Of a stretch of DNA of 50,938 nucleotides, positions 17,502-25,896 are shown piece by piece. Under the pieces are notes generated by a model. The model was not told the DNA's origin, ran no database searches, and saw only the letters and a list, made by a program, of their open reading frames with translations. Origin of the DNA: Bacteroidota bacterium (lineage in GTDB: Bacteria > Bacteroidota > Bacteroidia > Bacteroidales > VadinHA17); the NCBI GenBank assembly GCA_025350595.1, contig JANXXP010000185.1, positions 1-50,938 of the forward strand, given 5' to 3'. A program made the position numbers and the translations under genes. Each line of letters begins with the position of its first letter. Within the stretch, counting starts at the first letter, position 1.

Positions 17502-18266
17502 ATGCTGATTATAAATAATTTAAAAGCCTCGATCGGAGGGAAAAGTATATTAAAAGGGATAACACTTGAAGTTAAGCCGGGTGAGATACACGCAATAATG
17601 GGTCCTAACGGATCTGGAAAAAGCACTCTGGCAGCAGTTCTCGCCGGACGGGAATTTGTTGAAGTCACAGAGGGAAGTGTTACTTATTTAGGAAAGAATC
17701 TTCTTGATATGTCTCCTGAAGACCGTGCCAAAGAGGGGATTTTCCTGGGATTTCAATATCCAATAGAAATACCTGGAGTAAGTATGGTTAATTTTATGAA
17801 AACTGCTGTCAATGAACATCGTAAACATAATGGTCTCGATCCTCTCTCCGCTTCGGACTTTCTGAAATTGATGCGCGATAAAAAGGAGTTGGTTGAGATT
17901 GATTCGAAACTAGCCAACAGATCTGTTAATGAGGGGTTTTCCGGTGGTGAAAAGAAGAAAAATGAGATTTTTCAGATGGCTATGCTGGAGCCTAAACTGG
18001 CAATTCTCGATGAAACCGATTCCGGACTCGATATTGATGCGTTGCGGGTTGTGGCAAACGGGGTAAATAAACTAAAACGTCCCGATAACTCTTTCATTGT
18101 TATTACTCACTACCAGAGACTGCTCGATTATATTGTACCTGATGTTGTGCATGTTCTCTATGATGGACGGATAGTAAAAACTGCAGGAAGAGAACTCGCT
18201 CTTGAACTGGAAGAAAAAGGATATGACTGGATCAAAAAAGAAGTCGAAAATAATGTTTTGTCATGA
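17502..18266 (+). CDS. sufC: Fe-S cluster assembly ATPase SufC
   Basis: SufC is the ABC-type ATPase that drives the SufBCD scaffold. Walker A GPNGSGKST lies near residue 35. The Q-loop is GFQYPIEIPG, the signature FSGGEKKKNEI is the SufC-specific form, and Walker B is LAILDETDSGLDID. The D-loop and the switch histidine ITHYQRLLDYI follow. Length (254) is normal. Its stop overlaps the sufD ATG by four bases (ATGA), indicating coupled translation. Confidence 0.97.
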   Translation: MLIINNLKASIGGKSILKGITLEVKPGEIHAIMGPNGSGKSTLAAVLAGREFVEVTEGSVTYLGKNLLDMSPEDRAKEGIFLGFQYPIEIPGVSMVNFMKTAVNEHRKHNGLDPLSASDFLKLMRDKKELVEIDSKLANRSVNEGFSGGEKKKNEIFQMAMLEPKLAILDETDSGLDIDALRVVANGVNKLKRPDNSFIVITHYQRLLDYIVPDVVHVLYDGRIVKTAGRELALELEEKGYDWIKKEVENNVLS

Positions 18267-19621
18267 ACGGAAGATCTGAAGTCACCGAAAGGTATATAGG
18301 ACTTTATAAGGAAAATATAGAGAAGATAACCACTTCTTCTTCACCTTATATTAATTCTTTCAGGGAGGCTGCCTACGAGAGATTCAGAGATATGGGTATC
18401 CCTACAAAGAAAAATGAAGCTTATAAATATACGAACCTCAATATTTTTTTTGATCACGATTACAAAAGCTATTTTATGCCTGTTACTTCGGATTTTATTA
18501 AAGCCGAAGAATTCAGGTGTGATGTTGCTGATCTTGATACTCACGGGATTGTTTTACTGAATGGATTTTATCCAACCATAAACGAAAAATTACGTCAGCT
18601 TCCAAGCGGGGTCTGGATTGGAAGTCTTAATGCAGCCGCTATAAAATTTCCTGATCTGGTTAAAAAGCATTATGGGAAATATGCAAAGAGTGATACCGAC
18701 GGACTGATTGATCTTAATACAGCAATGGCTTCCGACGGAGTATTTGTATATGTTCCTGAGGGTGTAGCCCTGACCAAACCAGTTCAGGTTGTCAATCTCG
18801 TTCAGTCTGATGAAGATATGTTCAGTCAGCACAGGAACCTGATAATAGTTGAGAAGGGTGCTGAATTTTCTATCATAATCTGTGATCATACACTTTCGCC
18901 ACAAAAGTTTCTTACGAATGCTGTAACTGAGGTGTTTGTTGGTGAAAATGCACATTTCGATTTAATAAGAGTGCAGAATGAACATAATGCTGCATGCAAA
19001 GTAACCCATACCTTTATACATCAGGAAAAAAACAGTGTTGCTTCTTCAAATAATATGACACTTCACGGGGGTCTTATCCGGAACAGCACATATCATTACC
19101 TTGGCGGGGAAGGAGCTGAGTGCTTCTCGTATGGGTTGTTTCTCACAGATAAATGGCAGCATGTCGATAATTTTGTAAATGTAGATCATGCTTTTCCTAA
19201 ATGTACGAGCAACCAGTTGTTCAAGGGAGTTCTTGATGACATGTCAACAGGTGCTTTTAATGGACGTATCCTGGTTCGTCCCGATGCACAGGGGACCCTT
19301 GCTTATCAGAAGAATAACAACATCCTCCTTACCGACGATGCAAAAATGGATACCAAACCTCAGCTCGAGATATTTGCTGATGATGTAAAATGCAGTCATG
19401 GCGCAACAATCGGTCAGGTTGATTCTGATGCTCTCTTCTATCTTCAATCACGGGGAATAAATAAACGCGAAGCCAGGCTGATGCTTATGTTCGGATTCGC
19501 CCACGAAGTAATTCAGAATATAAAAATTGAAGCGCTTCGGGATAGAATGGATAACCTGGTTATGCAGCGTCTGAAAGGAGAACTGTCGCGTTGTGCAAGT
19601 TGCATGGTTAAGTGCGGATAA
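18263..19621 (+). CDS. sufD: Fe-S cluster assembly protein SufD
   Basis: SufD is the SufB paralogue that completes the scaffold and helps bring iron. The 452 residues have an N-terminal helical region (SFREAAYERFRDMGIPTKKNEAYKYTNL, in two pieces) and a beta-helix core with the conserved late segment LLTDDAKMDTKPQLEIFADDVKCSHGATIG, which includes the histidine shared with SufB. The ending is LQSRGINKREARLMLMFGFA. It overlaps sufC by 4 bases and precedes sufS by 12. Confidence 0.96.
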   Translation: MNGRSEVTERYIGLYKENIEKITTSSSPYINSFREAAYERFRDMGIPTKKNEAYKYTNLNIFFDHDYKSYFMPVTSDFIKAEEFRCDVADLDTHGIVLLNGFYPTINEKLRQLPSGVWIGSLNAAAIKFPDLVKKHYGKYAKSDTDGLIDLNTAMASDGVFVYVPEGVALTKPVQVVNLVQSDEDMFSQHRNLIIVEKGAEFSIIICDHTLSPQKFLTNAVTEVFVGENAHFDLIRVQNEHNAACKVTHTFIHQEKNSVASSNNMTLHGGLIRNSTYHYLGGEGAECFSYGLFLTDKWQHVDNFVNVDHAFPKCTSNQLFKGVLDDMSTGAFNGRILVRPDAQGTLAYQKNNNILLTDDAKMDTKPQLEIFADDVKCSHGATIGQVDSDALFYLQSRGINKREARLMLMFGFAHEVIQNIKIEALRDRMDNLVMQRLKGELSRCASCMVKCG

Positions 19622-19633
19622 TCTGTAGAAAAG

Positions 19634-20851
19634 GTGAAAGATATTGCAGAAATAAGGGCTGATTTCCCGATTCTTGGAAGGAAGGTTTACAATAAACCTC
19701 TTGTTTATTTTGACAATGGAGCTACGACACAGAAACCTCAAAGTGTTATTGATGCTCTGACAGAAGTATATACAACATATAACTCAAATATTCACAGAGG
19801 GGTTCATTACTTAAGCGACACATCATCAGAAGCTTATGAGGCTGCGCGAGAGAAAGTAAGGTCATTTATCAACGCAGGGAGGAGAGAAGAAGTTGTTTTT
19901 ACATCAGGTACAACAGGTTCAATAAACGGAATCGCTTTCTCTTTTGGTGAGCGCTACATAAAAACTGGTGATGAGATAATTGTCAGCCATCTTGAGCATC
20001 ATGCAAATATTGTCCCCTGGCAGATGATGTGCGAAAGAAAAGGTGCAGTTTTAAGGGTTATCCCCATAAATGATTCAGGAGAGATTATTTTTGAAGAATA
20101 CCTTAAGATACTTTCCAAAAAAACAAAGCTTGTCTCAGTAACTCAGGTATCCAATGCACTTGGAACAATTCTCCCGATAAACAAAATAATCACTGCCGCG
20201 CATTCTGTATCTGTCCCGGTTCTTATAGACGGAGCCCAGGGTATTCAGCACGGAATGGTTGATGTAAAGGCAATGGATTGCGACTTTTATGTTTTCTCCG
20301 GACACAAGATATATGGTCCTAACGGTATTGGTGTTCTTTACGGGAAAGAGAAATGGCTGACAGAGTTGCCTCCATTTCAGGGTGGCGGAGATATGGTTGA
20401 TAAAGTGACGTTTGAAAAAACCACTTATAACGCTCTTCCTTTTAAATTTGAAGCAGGAACAATGAATTATCCGGCAGCAATTGGTCTTGGCAGTGCTCTT
20501 GACTATGTTACCGGAATTGGCAGAGTTGATATTGCAATGAGGGAAAAAGAACTTCTTGCCTATGCTACTGAAAAACTTTCAGGTATTAAAGGATTAAAAA
20601 TATATGGAAATTCTGCAAGCAAAATTTCAACGATCTCATTTCTTCTTGATAAAATACATCAGTATGATACAGGGATGATCCTGGACAAGATGGGGATAGC
20701 AGTCAGAACAGGGACACATTGTGCCCAGCCTGTTATGGATCATTATGGTATTGGTGGCACCATTCGGGCATCAATCTGTTTCTATAATACCAAAGAAGAA
20801 ATTGACTCTCTGGCAGCAGGAATCGAAAAGGTAATAAGTATGTTTGAATAA
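19634..20851 (+). CDS. sufS: cysteine desulfurase SufS
   Basis: SufS is a PLP enzyme that takes sulfur from cysteine as persulfide and passes it to SufE. The start is a GTG preceded by AGAAAAGG, 12 bases after sufD. Motifs: DNGATTQKPQSVIDAL, HRGVHYLS, SHLEHHANIVPW, the PLP-lysine region FSGHKIYGPNGIG, and the catalytic cysteine in RTGTHCAQPVM. The ending RASICFYNTKEEID is typical of group II desulfurases. Length (405) is normal. The partner SufE is encoded 9 bases downstream. Confidence 0.97.
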   Translation: MKDIAEIRADFPILGRKVYNKPLVYFDNGATTQKPQSVIDALTEVYTTYNSNIHRGVHYLSDTSSEAYEAAREKVRSFINAGRREEVVFTSGTTGSINGIAFSFGERYIKTGDEIIVSHLEHHANIVPWQMMCERKGAVLRVIPINDSGEIIFEEYLKILSKKTKLVSVTQVSNALGTILPINKIITAAHSVSVPVLIDGAQGIQHGMVDVKAMDCDFYVFSGHKIYGPNGIGVLYGKEKWLTELPPFQGGGDMVDKVTFEKTTYNALPFKFEAGTMNYPAAIGLGSALDYVTGIGRVDIAMREKELLAYATEKLSGIKGLKIYGNSASKISTISFLLDKIHQYDTGMILDKMGIAVRTGTHCAQPVMDHYGIGGTIRASICFYNTKEEIDSLAAGIEKVISMFE

Positions 20852-20860
20852 AGAAATGAT

Positions 20861-21286
20861 ATGACTATCAGCGAAATACAAAATAGTATTATTGATGAGT
20901 TTTCAATGTTTGACGACTGGATGGATAAGTATAACCTGCTTATTGATCTGGGAAAAGAACTGCCGGTTATTGATCCTAAATTCAAAGTAAAGGATTTTCT
21001 TATTGAGGGGTGTCAGTCAAAGGTCTGGCTTCATCCTGAATTTGATGGGAAACTCATAACTTTTACAGCCGATAGCGACGCTATAATAACAAGAGGTATT
21101 GTTGCTCTTCTGATTAAAGTTTTGTCTGGGAGGACTCCGGAAGAGATATTGGCGACAGATCTCTATTTTATTGAAAAGATAGGCCTTAGGCAGAATCTTT
21201 CTCCTACACGTTCCAACGGATTACTATCAATGGTCAGGCAAATGAAATTGTATGCGATGGCTTATCAGGCGCAAATGAGTAAGTAG
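20861..21286 (+). CDS. sufE: sulfur acceptor protein SufE
   Basis: SufE (141 residues) accepts persulfide from SufS and delivers it to SufB. The active cysteine is in FLIEGCQSKVWL. The family pattern LGKELPVIDPKFKVKDFLIEG and the later GRTPEEIL...GLRQNLSPTRSNGL match well. Length is normal. The next gene follows after about 100 bases that contain an imperfect word-repeat hairpin, so sufT and queG may be expressed at a different level from sufBCDSE. Confidence 0.96.
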   Translation: MTISEIQNSIIDEFSMFDDWMDKYNLLIDLGKELPVIDPKFKVKDFLIEGCQSKVWLHPEFDGKLITFTADSDAIITRGIVALLIKVLSGRTPEEILATDLYFIEKIGLRQNLSPTRSNGLLSMVRQMKLYAMAYQAQMSK

Positions 21287-21288
21287 TA

Positions 21289-21342
21289 GGTAGTAAGTAG
21301 TATGAAGTGAGTAGAAAAGCCTCACGCCTCATACCTCATACC
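21289..21342. repeat. imperfect word-repeat hairpin between sufE and the SufT-like gene
   Basis: GTAGTATGAAGTGAG-type words on the left, then CTCACGCCTCATACCTCATACC on the right in pieces, forming an imperfect inverted repeat around TAGAAAAGC. It may be a partial terminator. Confidence 0.45.
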
Positions 21343-21389
21343 TCACACTTTAACAACCGATAAATAATAGATTATTAAAACATTATTAT

Positions 21390-21710
21390 ATGGATTCATC
21401 AGAACAACTCGAAATTGAAACCAGAATTGGAGCAGTATTGAAGAGTATTTTTGACCCTGAGATACCGGTGAATATTTATGATCTGGGTCTTATTTATGAA
21501 ATTCGGGTAGACGACGATTATATTGCTCATATAACAATGACACTAACAGCACCAAACTGTCCTATGGCAGAGGAGCTTGTTGAGGAGGTAAAATATAAGG
21601 TTGGAGGAACCAGGGGTGTCAAAGAGTGCGATCTTAAACTTACTTTTAGCCCTCCATGGGATAAAAGTATGCTCACCGATGAGGCAAAACTGGAACTTGG
21701 ATTTCTATAG
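21390..21710 (+). CDS. sufT: SufT-like Fe-S maturation protein (DUF59/MIP18 domain)
   Basis: A 106-residue protein of the DUF59 family, placed in the suf cluster as in many bacteria, where SufT helps mature Fe-S proteins. The family motif DPEIPVNIYDLGLIYEI is followed by TLTAPNCPMAEELVEEV, with the conserved cysteine, and the final LTFSPPWDKSMLTDEAKLELG. Length is complete for the minimal DUF59 fold. queG follows after 12 bases. PaaD-like proteins share the fold, but the suf context makes SufT the best reading. Confidence 0.88.
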   Translation: MDSSEQLEIETRIGAVLKSIFDPEIPVNIYDLGLIYEIRVDDDYIAHITMTLTAPNCPMAEELVEEVKYKVGGTRGVKECDLKLTFSPPWDKSMLTDEAKLELGFL

Positions 21711-21722
21711 GACTCTTTATAA

Positions 21723-22667
21723 ATGACCACTTCAGCAGACATAAATCTTTCTGTGCTGATAAAGGATAAAGCACATGAACTAGGCTTTGATCTTTGTGGT
21801 ATTGCCCAATCAAGGTCTCTTAGAGAACGTGAAACAATTTTGAAGAGCTGGTGTTCTGAAGGGATGAATGCGGATATGGCTTATCTTTTTAAGGATGTTG
21901 AAAAGAGGATCAATCCGGATTTCCTTGTAAACGGAGCAAAATCGTTGATTGTAACCGGACTCGGATACTACTCTGATAAACGCCAAAAAGAACCAGGTGT
22001 TCCAATCCTTTCGAGGTATGCTTATGGTGAAAGTTACCATACCGTAATAAAAAGGAAGCTTGACAAACTTATGTCTTTTATTAAGTCTGTCAAACCAGAG
22101 ACATCTGGCAGATCATTCGTCGATTCAGCTCCACTTTTAGAAAAAGCATGGGCAGCAGAGGCAGGTTTGGGCTGGCAGGGACGGCATTCAATCATAATAA
22201 ACAGTAAAATTGGTTCTTACTTCTTCATTGGGATTCTGGTTCTGGCTATTGAACTGGAATATGATGAGCCTGTTAAAGAAGAATACTGTGGCTCTTGCAG
22301 GTTATGTATTGATTTATGTCCAACAGGTGCAATAAACGAAAACCATACAATTGACGCTCGAAAGTGTATTGCTAATCTGACAATCGAAAACAGAGGACCT
22401 GTTCCGGAAGAGATTCTTCCTAAAATAGAAAGGCGGGTCTATGGTTGCGACAAGTGTCAGGAGGTTTGTCCATGGAACAAAGACGCAAAACCAAATACAA
22501 ATCCGGAGTTTGATCTTCCCGGGGAAATTGAATTGATGACAAAAGAAGATTGGCTGAATCTTTCAAGAGATAATTTCAAAAGGCTATTCAAGGGAACTCC
22601 GATAGAAAGACGGAAATATGAACCGTTTATGAGAAATGTAACGGATGTCACAAAACAATTGGGCTAA
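21723..22667 (+). CDS. queG: epoxyqueuosine reductase
   Basis: QueG reduces epoxyqueuosine to queuosine in the wobble position of tRNAs, using cobalamin and two 4Fe-4S clusters. The first cluster ligands are in CGSCRLCIDLCPTGAI and the second in CDKCQEVCPWN. The N-terminal corrinoid-binding half has RYAYGESYHTVIKRKL and KAWAAEAGLGWQGRHS, with the expected conserved aspartate region FVDSAPLLEK. At 314 residues it lacks the C-terminal HEAT extension found in some homologues. Its position directly after the SUF genes suits an Fe-S enzyme. Confidence 0.95.
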   Translation: MTTSADINLSVLIKDKAHELGFDLCGIAQSRSLRERETILKSWCSEGMNADMAYLFKDVEKRINPDFLVNGAKSLIVTGLGYYSDKRQKEPGVPILSRYAYGESYHTVIKRKLDKLMSFIKSVKPETSGRSFVDSAPLLEKAWAAEAGLGWQGRHSIIINSKIGSYFFIGILVLAIELEYDEPVKEEYCGSCRLCIDLCPTGAINENHTIDARKCIANLTIENRGPVPEEILPKIERRVYGCDKCQEVCPWNKDAKPNTNPEFDLPGEIELMTKEDWLNLSRDNFKRLFKGTPIERRKYEPFMRNVTDVTKQLG

Positions 22668-22691
22668 ACCCCTCTTCTGCCTCGGGAGCTC

Positions 22692-22811
22692 TTAACCCGT
22701 TGGTTTCAGCCAACGGTAATTGAGCGTTCTGTCAAAGTATCAGGATTCGGCAAAACGGTTGAATAATAAATATTCCGGACGCTTTTTTGTATTAATTACC
22801 GTCGGGGTTAA
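22692..22811. repeat. nested inverted-repeat element between queG and the ECF sigma gene
   Basis: CCGTTGG/CCAACGG form a 7-bp hairpin (22697-22716). Outside it, CGGTAATT (22714-22721) is the reverse complement of AATTACCG (22794-22801), and TTAACCCG (22692-22699) nearly that of CGGGGTTAA (22803-22811). The layout is that of a small non-autonomous or REP-like element about 120 bases long. Confidence 0.5.
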
Positions 22812-22894
22812 CCGGTGAATTACTGAAAAATTCTCCTTTTATTTTTACCTTGCTGTAGATTCTACGTCTTATTGTTATAAAACGTCAAAGAATT

Positions 22895-23440
22895 TTGATT
22901 GATATAAAACTCATAGAAGAATGCAGGGGCGGAAATTTTTACAATTTCAGGAAACTTGTAGAGCTTACTTCCCCGATGGCTTTCTCCGTTGCTTTCAGGA
23001 TTCTTTGCGACGAAGATCTGGCGAAGGATGTTGTCCAGGAAACAATGATAACTATATGGCAAAAACTAAAAAAGATAAAATCAGCTGAAGTCTACAGAAC
23101 GTGGATATACAGAATTGTTGTCAATAAATGCTACGATGAATTGCGAAAAAGGAAAAGACATCCTGAATTTGTAACCGATGAACAAACCTGGTCTCTCATA
23201 TCAAACAGTGTATTTGAAGAGCCATCTGCCAACCTCGAAAACAAAGAGACTGAAAAGGTTATAAGCCAGCTCACGAACAGATTGACTCCAAAACAAAAAA
23301 CGGTTTTTGTCTTATCAGATCTCGAGCAAATGACGAATGACGAAATATCGGAAATAACGGGTATGAGTAAATCAGGGATTAAGGCAAACCTTTATTATGC
23401 AAGAAAGAATATTTCTGAAATGATTGAAAAATATTTATAG
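22895..23440 (+). CDS. ECF-type RNA polymerase sigma factor
   Basis: A 181-residue sigma-70 family factor with only regions 2 and 4. Region 2 has AKDVVQETMITIWQKLKKI and TWIYRIVVNKCYDELRKRKR. Region 4 has LTPKQKTVFVLSDLEQMTNDEISEITGMS, then SGIKANLYYARKNI. The only start near the homology is TTG at 22895; the frame is closed by TAG at 22856 and has no ATG. The next gene begins 2 bases after the stop and encodes a likely membrane anti-sigma factor, so the pair probably forms a membrane stress switch. Regulon unknown. Confidence 0.92.
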   Translation: MIDIKLIEECRGGNFYNFRKLVELTSPMAFSVAFRILCDEDLAKDVVQETMITIWQKLKKIKSAEVYRTWIYRIVVNKCYDELRKRKRHPEFVTDEQTWSLISNSVFEEPSANLENKETEKVISQLTNRLTPKQKTVFVLSDLEQMTNDEISEITGMSKSGIKANLYYARKNISEMIEKYL

Positions 23441-23442
23441 TT

Positions 23443-23988
23443 ATGGAACAGGAAAGCGGGAAATATAAAAAAGTGTTAGAGATCCTCAGAAATTCAAAAC
23501 CTGTTTTAAACTCAACAGAAGATATTGAAAATGAGGTGATAAAAAGGATTTTAAAGGTTAACAAACATGGACTAAACCTTTTGAACATAATTGATTTCCT
23601 CTTCGGTTGGGTTTATATCGGATGGATAAGGAATGGTCTTATAACAGCTTCAGTATTATTGGTAATGTTTTTTATCTGGCAGCAAAGTATCATTCTGAAT
23701 CGGATAGACTTCCTCAGCCGGCAGACTATTATTGAGAATGCAGAAACCATTTCAAATCCTGCCTCTGAAGTTGAAAGAGGTATTATGATGTATAAAATTA
23801 CTGGCCGCAGATTGCCATCACATAACCTGACTATTTCTGAAAAACAGATGAATCAGCTTCTGGATTCTGTCTATGAGTTACAGGTTAAATATAAAGATCT
23901 TATAAAGCTCATTGAAGATGATCCTGAACTAAAGAGTTCTATTGAGAAGAAACTGAAGGATCATAATCAACAAAAAACTAAAATTTAA
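23443..23988 (+). CDS. membrane protein, probable anti-sigma factor
   Basis: A 181-residue protein with a charged N-terminal segment (about 1-60), one strong membrane helix (about residues 63-87, ITASVLLVMFFIWQQSIIL), and a C-terminal part of about 90 charged, helical residues rich in Lys and Glu. No family motif was recognised. The size, the single helix and the 2-base spacing after an ECF sigma gene make anti-sigma factor the most likely role, with the N-terminus binding sigma in the cytoplasm. It is followed after 4 bases by a lipoprotein gene. The assignment rests on context rather than homology. Confidence 0.6.
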   Translation: MEQESGKYKKVLEILRNSKPVLNSTEDIENEVIKRILKVNKHGLNLLNIIDFLFGWVYIGWIRNGLITASVLLVMFFIWQQSIILNRIDFLSRQTIIENAETISNPASEVERGIMMYKITGRRLPSHNLTISEKQMNQLLDSVYELQVKYKDLIKLIEDDPELKSSIEKKLKDHNQQKTKI

Positions 23989-23992
23989 AGTC

Positions 23993-25057
23993 ATGAAAAC
24001 AAATTCATTCAAACTAATTGTATCAATAATTATTCTTCTGGTAGTATCATGCGATGAACCGGAGACAGTAGTTACTAATTATGTACATCCCGATGGTTCT
24101 GTTACCAGAAGAATCGAAATGAAAAGTATTGATGGTGATATTAATAAGAGGTTTAAAAAATCTGATATTCAGGTTCCATTTGATGATACCTGGAGTGTAA
24201 AAGACTCTTTTAAATTAGATAAGAAAGGTGATACGATATGGATCAAGCAGGCAGTGAAAGAATTCAGGAATGTCCACGAACTCAACCTGGCATACAAAGC
24301 AGATTCAGGAGCCAATAGAACTTTTTCAAGAGAAGCCGGCTTCATAAAAAGATTCAGGTGGTTTAATACGGAATTCCGATTCTCAGAAAAAATTGACAAA
24401 GTGCTGTCATTTGGCTATCCGGTAAAAAACTTTCTGAACAGTGAGGAACTTCTCTATTTTTATTCTCCGGAAAGACTGAAAAGCGACAAAGAGAATGGTG
24501 CTGATAGTCTTAAATACAAGGCTCTAAGTGATTCAATCAAACATAAAACAGATAATTGGACTGCAAGAAACCTGGTCTCAGAGTGGATTGGTGAATTTTC
24601 AAAACTTACAAAAGATAAATCAGTTGGAGACATGTCCTTTCAATCATTAAAATCGCGGGAAGATGAATTTGTAGGAATAGTTGAAAAAGATGACAAACAG
24701 CTGGACAGTTTGTGGAAAAATGGGATTCTGCTTAAGGAATTTGTTGGGGAGGTGAATGCATTGAAGTTTAAGTCTGAAGCTGATTCTGCCCTTACTATAA
24801 CAACCAATAAACTTATGAAGGAATTCCACGATTATTCAGTCAGGATAGTAATGCCAGGGAAGCTAATCGGGACCAACGGTTTCATTGACAGCAGCCAGGT
24901 CTTACTGTGGCCTGTTAAATCCGACTATTTTATGGCTGAACCTTATGAAATGTGGGCTGAGTCGAAGGTTCCAAATATGTGGGCATGGATAGTCTCAGGC
25001 TTATTTCTGATTTTCGTATTAACAGGAGTGATAGTAAGGATAATAAAAAAAGGCTGA
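23993..25057 (+). CDS. lipoprotein with C-terminal membrane helix, unknown function
   Basis: A 354-residue protein not matched to a known family. Residues 1-20 are a lipoprotein signal ending VVSC, followed by acidic DEPE. The body is hydrophilic, rich in Lys, Asp, Ser and Trp (DDTWSVKDSFKLDKKGDTIW). Residues about 329-350 form a membrane helix (WIVSGLFLIFVLTGVIV) with a basic tail RIIKKG. It would thus be anchored at both ends, with the middle outside the cytoplasm. As third gene of a sigma/membrane-protein/lipoprotein operon it may be a sensor or accessory of the anti-sigma factor. The stop codon lies inside a terminator stem. Confidence 0.65.
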   Translation: MKTNSFKLIVSIIILLVVSCDEPETVVTNYVHPDGSVTRRIEMKSIDGDINKRFKKSDIQVPFDDTWSVKDSFKLDKKGDTIWIKQAVKEFRNVHELNLAYKADSGANRTFSREAGFIKRFRWFNTEFRFSEKIDKVLSFGYPVKNFLNSEELLYFYSPERLKSDKENGADSLKYKALSDSIKHKTDNWTARNLVSEWIGEFSKLTKDKSVGDMSFQSLKSREDEFVGIVEKDDKQLDSLWKNGILLKEFVGEVNALKFKSEADSALTITTNKLMKEFHDYSVRIVMPGKLIGTNGFIDSSQVLLWPVKSDYFMAEPYEMWAESKVPNMWAWIVSGLFLIFVLTGVIVRIIKKG

Positions 25058-25075
25058 ATTGCTCAGCCTTTATTT
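25049..25075. terminator. bidirectional terminator between convergent operons
   Basis: AAAGGCTGA (25049-25057) pairs with TCAGCCTTT (25063-25071) around ATTGC, with A-rich DNA before and TTTATTTAT after. It is symmetrical and so can end both the lipoprotein operon (plus) and the ECF sigma gene at 25107 (minus). Confidence 0.85.
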
Positions 25076-25106
25076 ATCCTTTTAACTAACTAACCTAAAC
25101 TATTTT

Positions 25107-25613
25107 TTATCTCACATAATCTTTTAGTATCAGCATAAGTTTCTGACGTGTGAAGAAAATTCTGCTTTTTACTGTTCCTATTTTCAATCCCAGTTCGTCA
25201 GCAATCTCTTTATATTTGTAACCGGCTACATGCATTCTGAATGGAATTTTAAAATCATCACTCAACGAATCAATTGCTTTCTCTATTTCCCCCTCGGCAT
25301 AGGTTGATTCAGGAGAAATAAAACCTTTGTCGCCCGGTTGGTTAATATAATATAGATCCTGAGTACCATCTATTATAGTATTCTCTTTTACATTTCGTCT
25401 GTAATTATTAATGAAGGTGTTTTTCATTATTGTGAAAACCCATGCTTTGAGATTCGTATAATCAACAAATTTATCTTTGTAAGTGATAGCTTTAAGGTAG
25501 GTATCCTGAACAAGATCCAGAGCGGTATCGCGATCAGATGTGAGACTCATGGCAAATCTCTGAAGGTTTGTCTTCATTCCGATCAGGCTGTTATTAAATT
25601 CATACTGTGTCAT
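25107..25613 (-). CDS. ECF-type RNA polymerase sigma factor
   Basis: A 168-residue sigma factor of the compact Bacteroidota ECF type. Region 2 contains ALDLVQDTYLKAITYKDKF and LKAWVFTIMKNTFINNYRR. Region 4 contains LSDDFKIPFRMHVAGYKYKEIA, then GLKIGTVKSRIFFTRQKL. It has its own strong promoter (25639-25670) and no anti-sigma gene beside it; the neighbouring ECF operon is convergent, ending 50 bases away. The 3' untranslated region carries AGGTTAGTTAGTT before a terminator, resembling the candidate small RNA at 42398. B. fragilis EcfO-like factors have a similar build, but the regulon is unknown here. Confidence 0.93.
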   Translation of the reverse strand: MTQYEFNNSLIGMKTNLQRFAMSLTSDRDTALDLVQDTYLKAITYKDKFVDYTNLKAWVFTIMKNTFINNYRRNVKENTIIDGTQDLYYINQPGDKGFISPESTYAEGEIEKAIDSLSDDFKIPFRMHVAGYKYKEIADELGLKIGTVKSRIFFTRQKLMLILKDYVR

Positions 25614-25638
25614 AGCTCTTAGTTTTATATTGTTGAAA

Positions 25639-25670
25639 CAAATTTAAACCGATAAATAAAGATATGCAAA
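25639..25670 (-). promoter_or_regulatory. promoter of the ECF sigma gene
   Basis: On the minus strand TTTG (25670-25667), 20 bases, then TAAATTTG (25646-25639), a near-ideal TTTG-N19-TAnnTTTG promoter for the housekeeping sigma. The start codon is 26 bases beyond the -7 box. The rest of the gap to 25896 is AT-rich with no other clear signal. Confidence 0.65.
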
Positions 25671-25896
25671 TCTTATTATCTTAAAATCGTTTAATTCTAT
25701 GAATTATATAAATAAGAACAAATCGTAATTAATAGATATGACGACTATTACAGCTTAAATGTTTAACATTTTCTAAGTTCAGTATAAATTAATATTTTGA
25801 AAAAATTTAACATTTGGCTATATGGGCATAATGATTTTCAAGGCCTTACTATATTACTTATTTGATCAATTTTCGTACTTTTAAAGAAAAATATTT

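Noticed and set aside
22856-22895. Earlier start for the ECF sigma gene
   Set aside because: The frame is open from 22859 but has no ATG, GTG or TTG before 22895, so TTG at 22895 is the first usable start.
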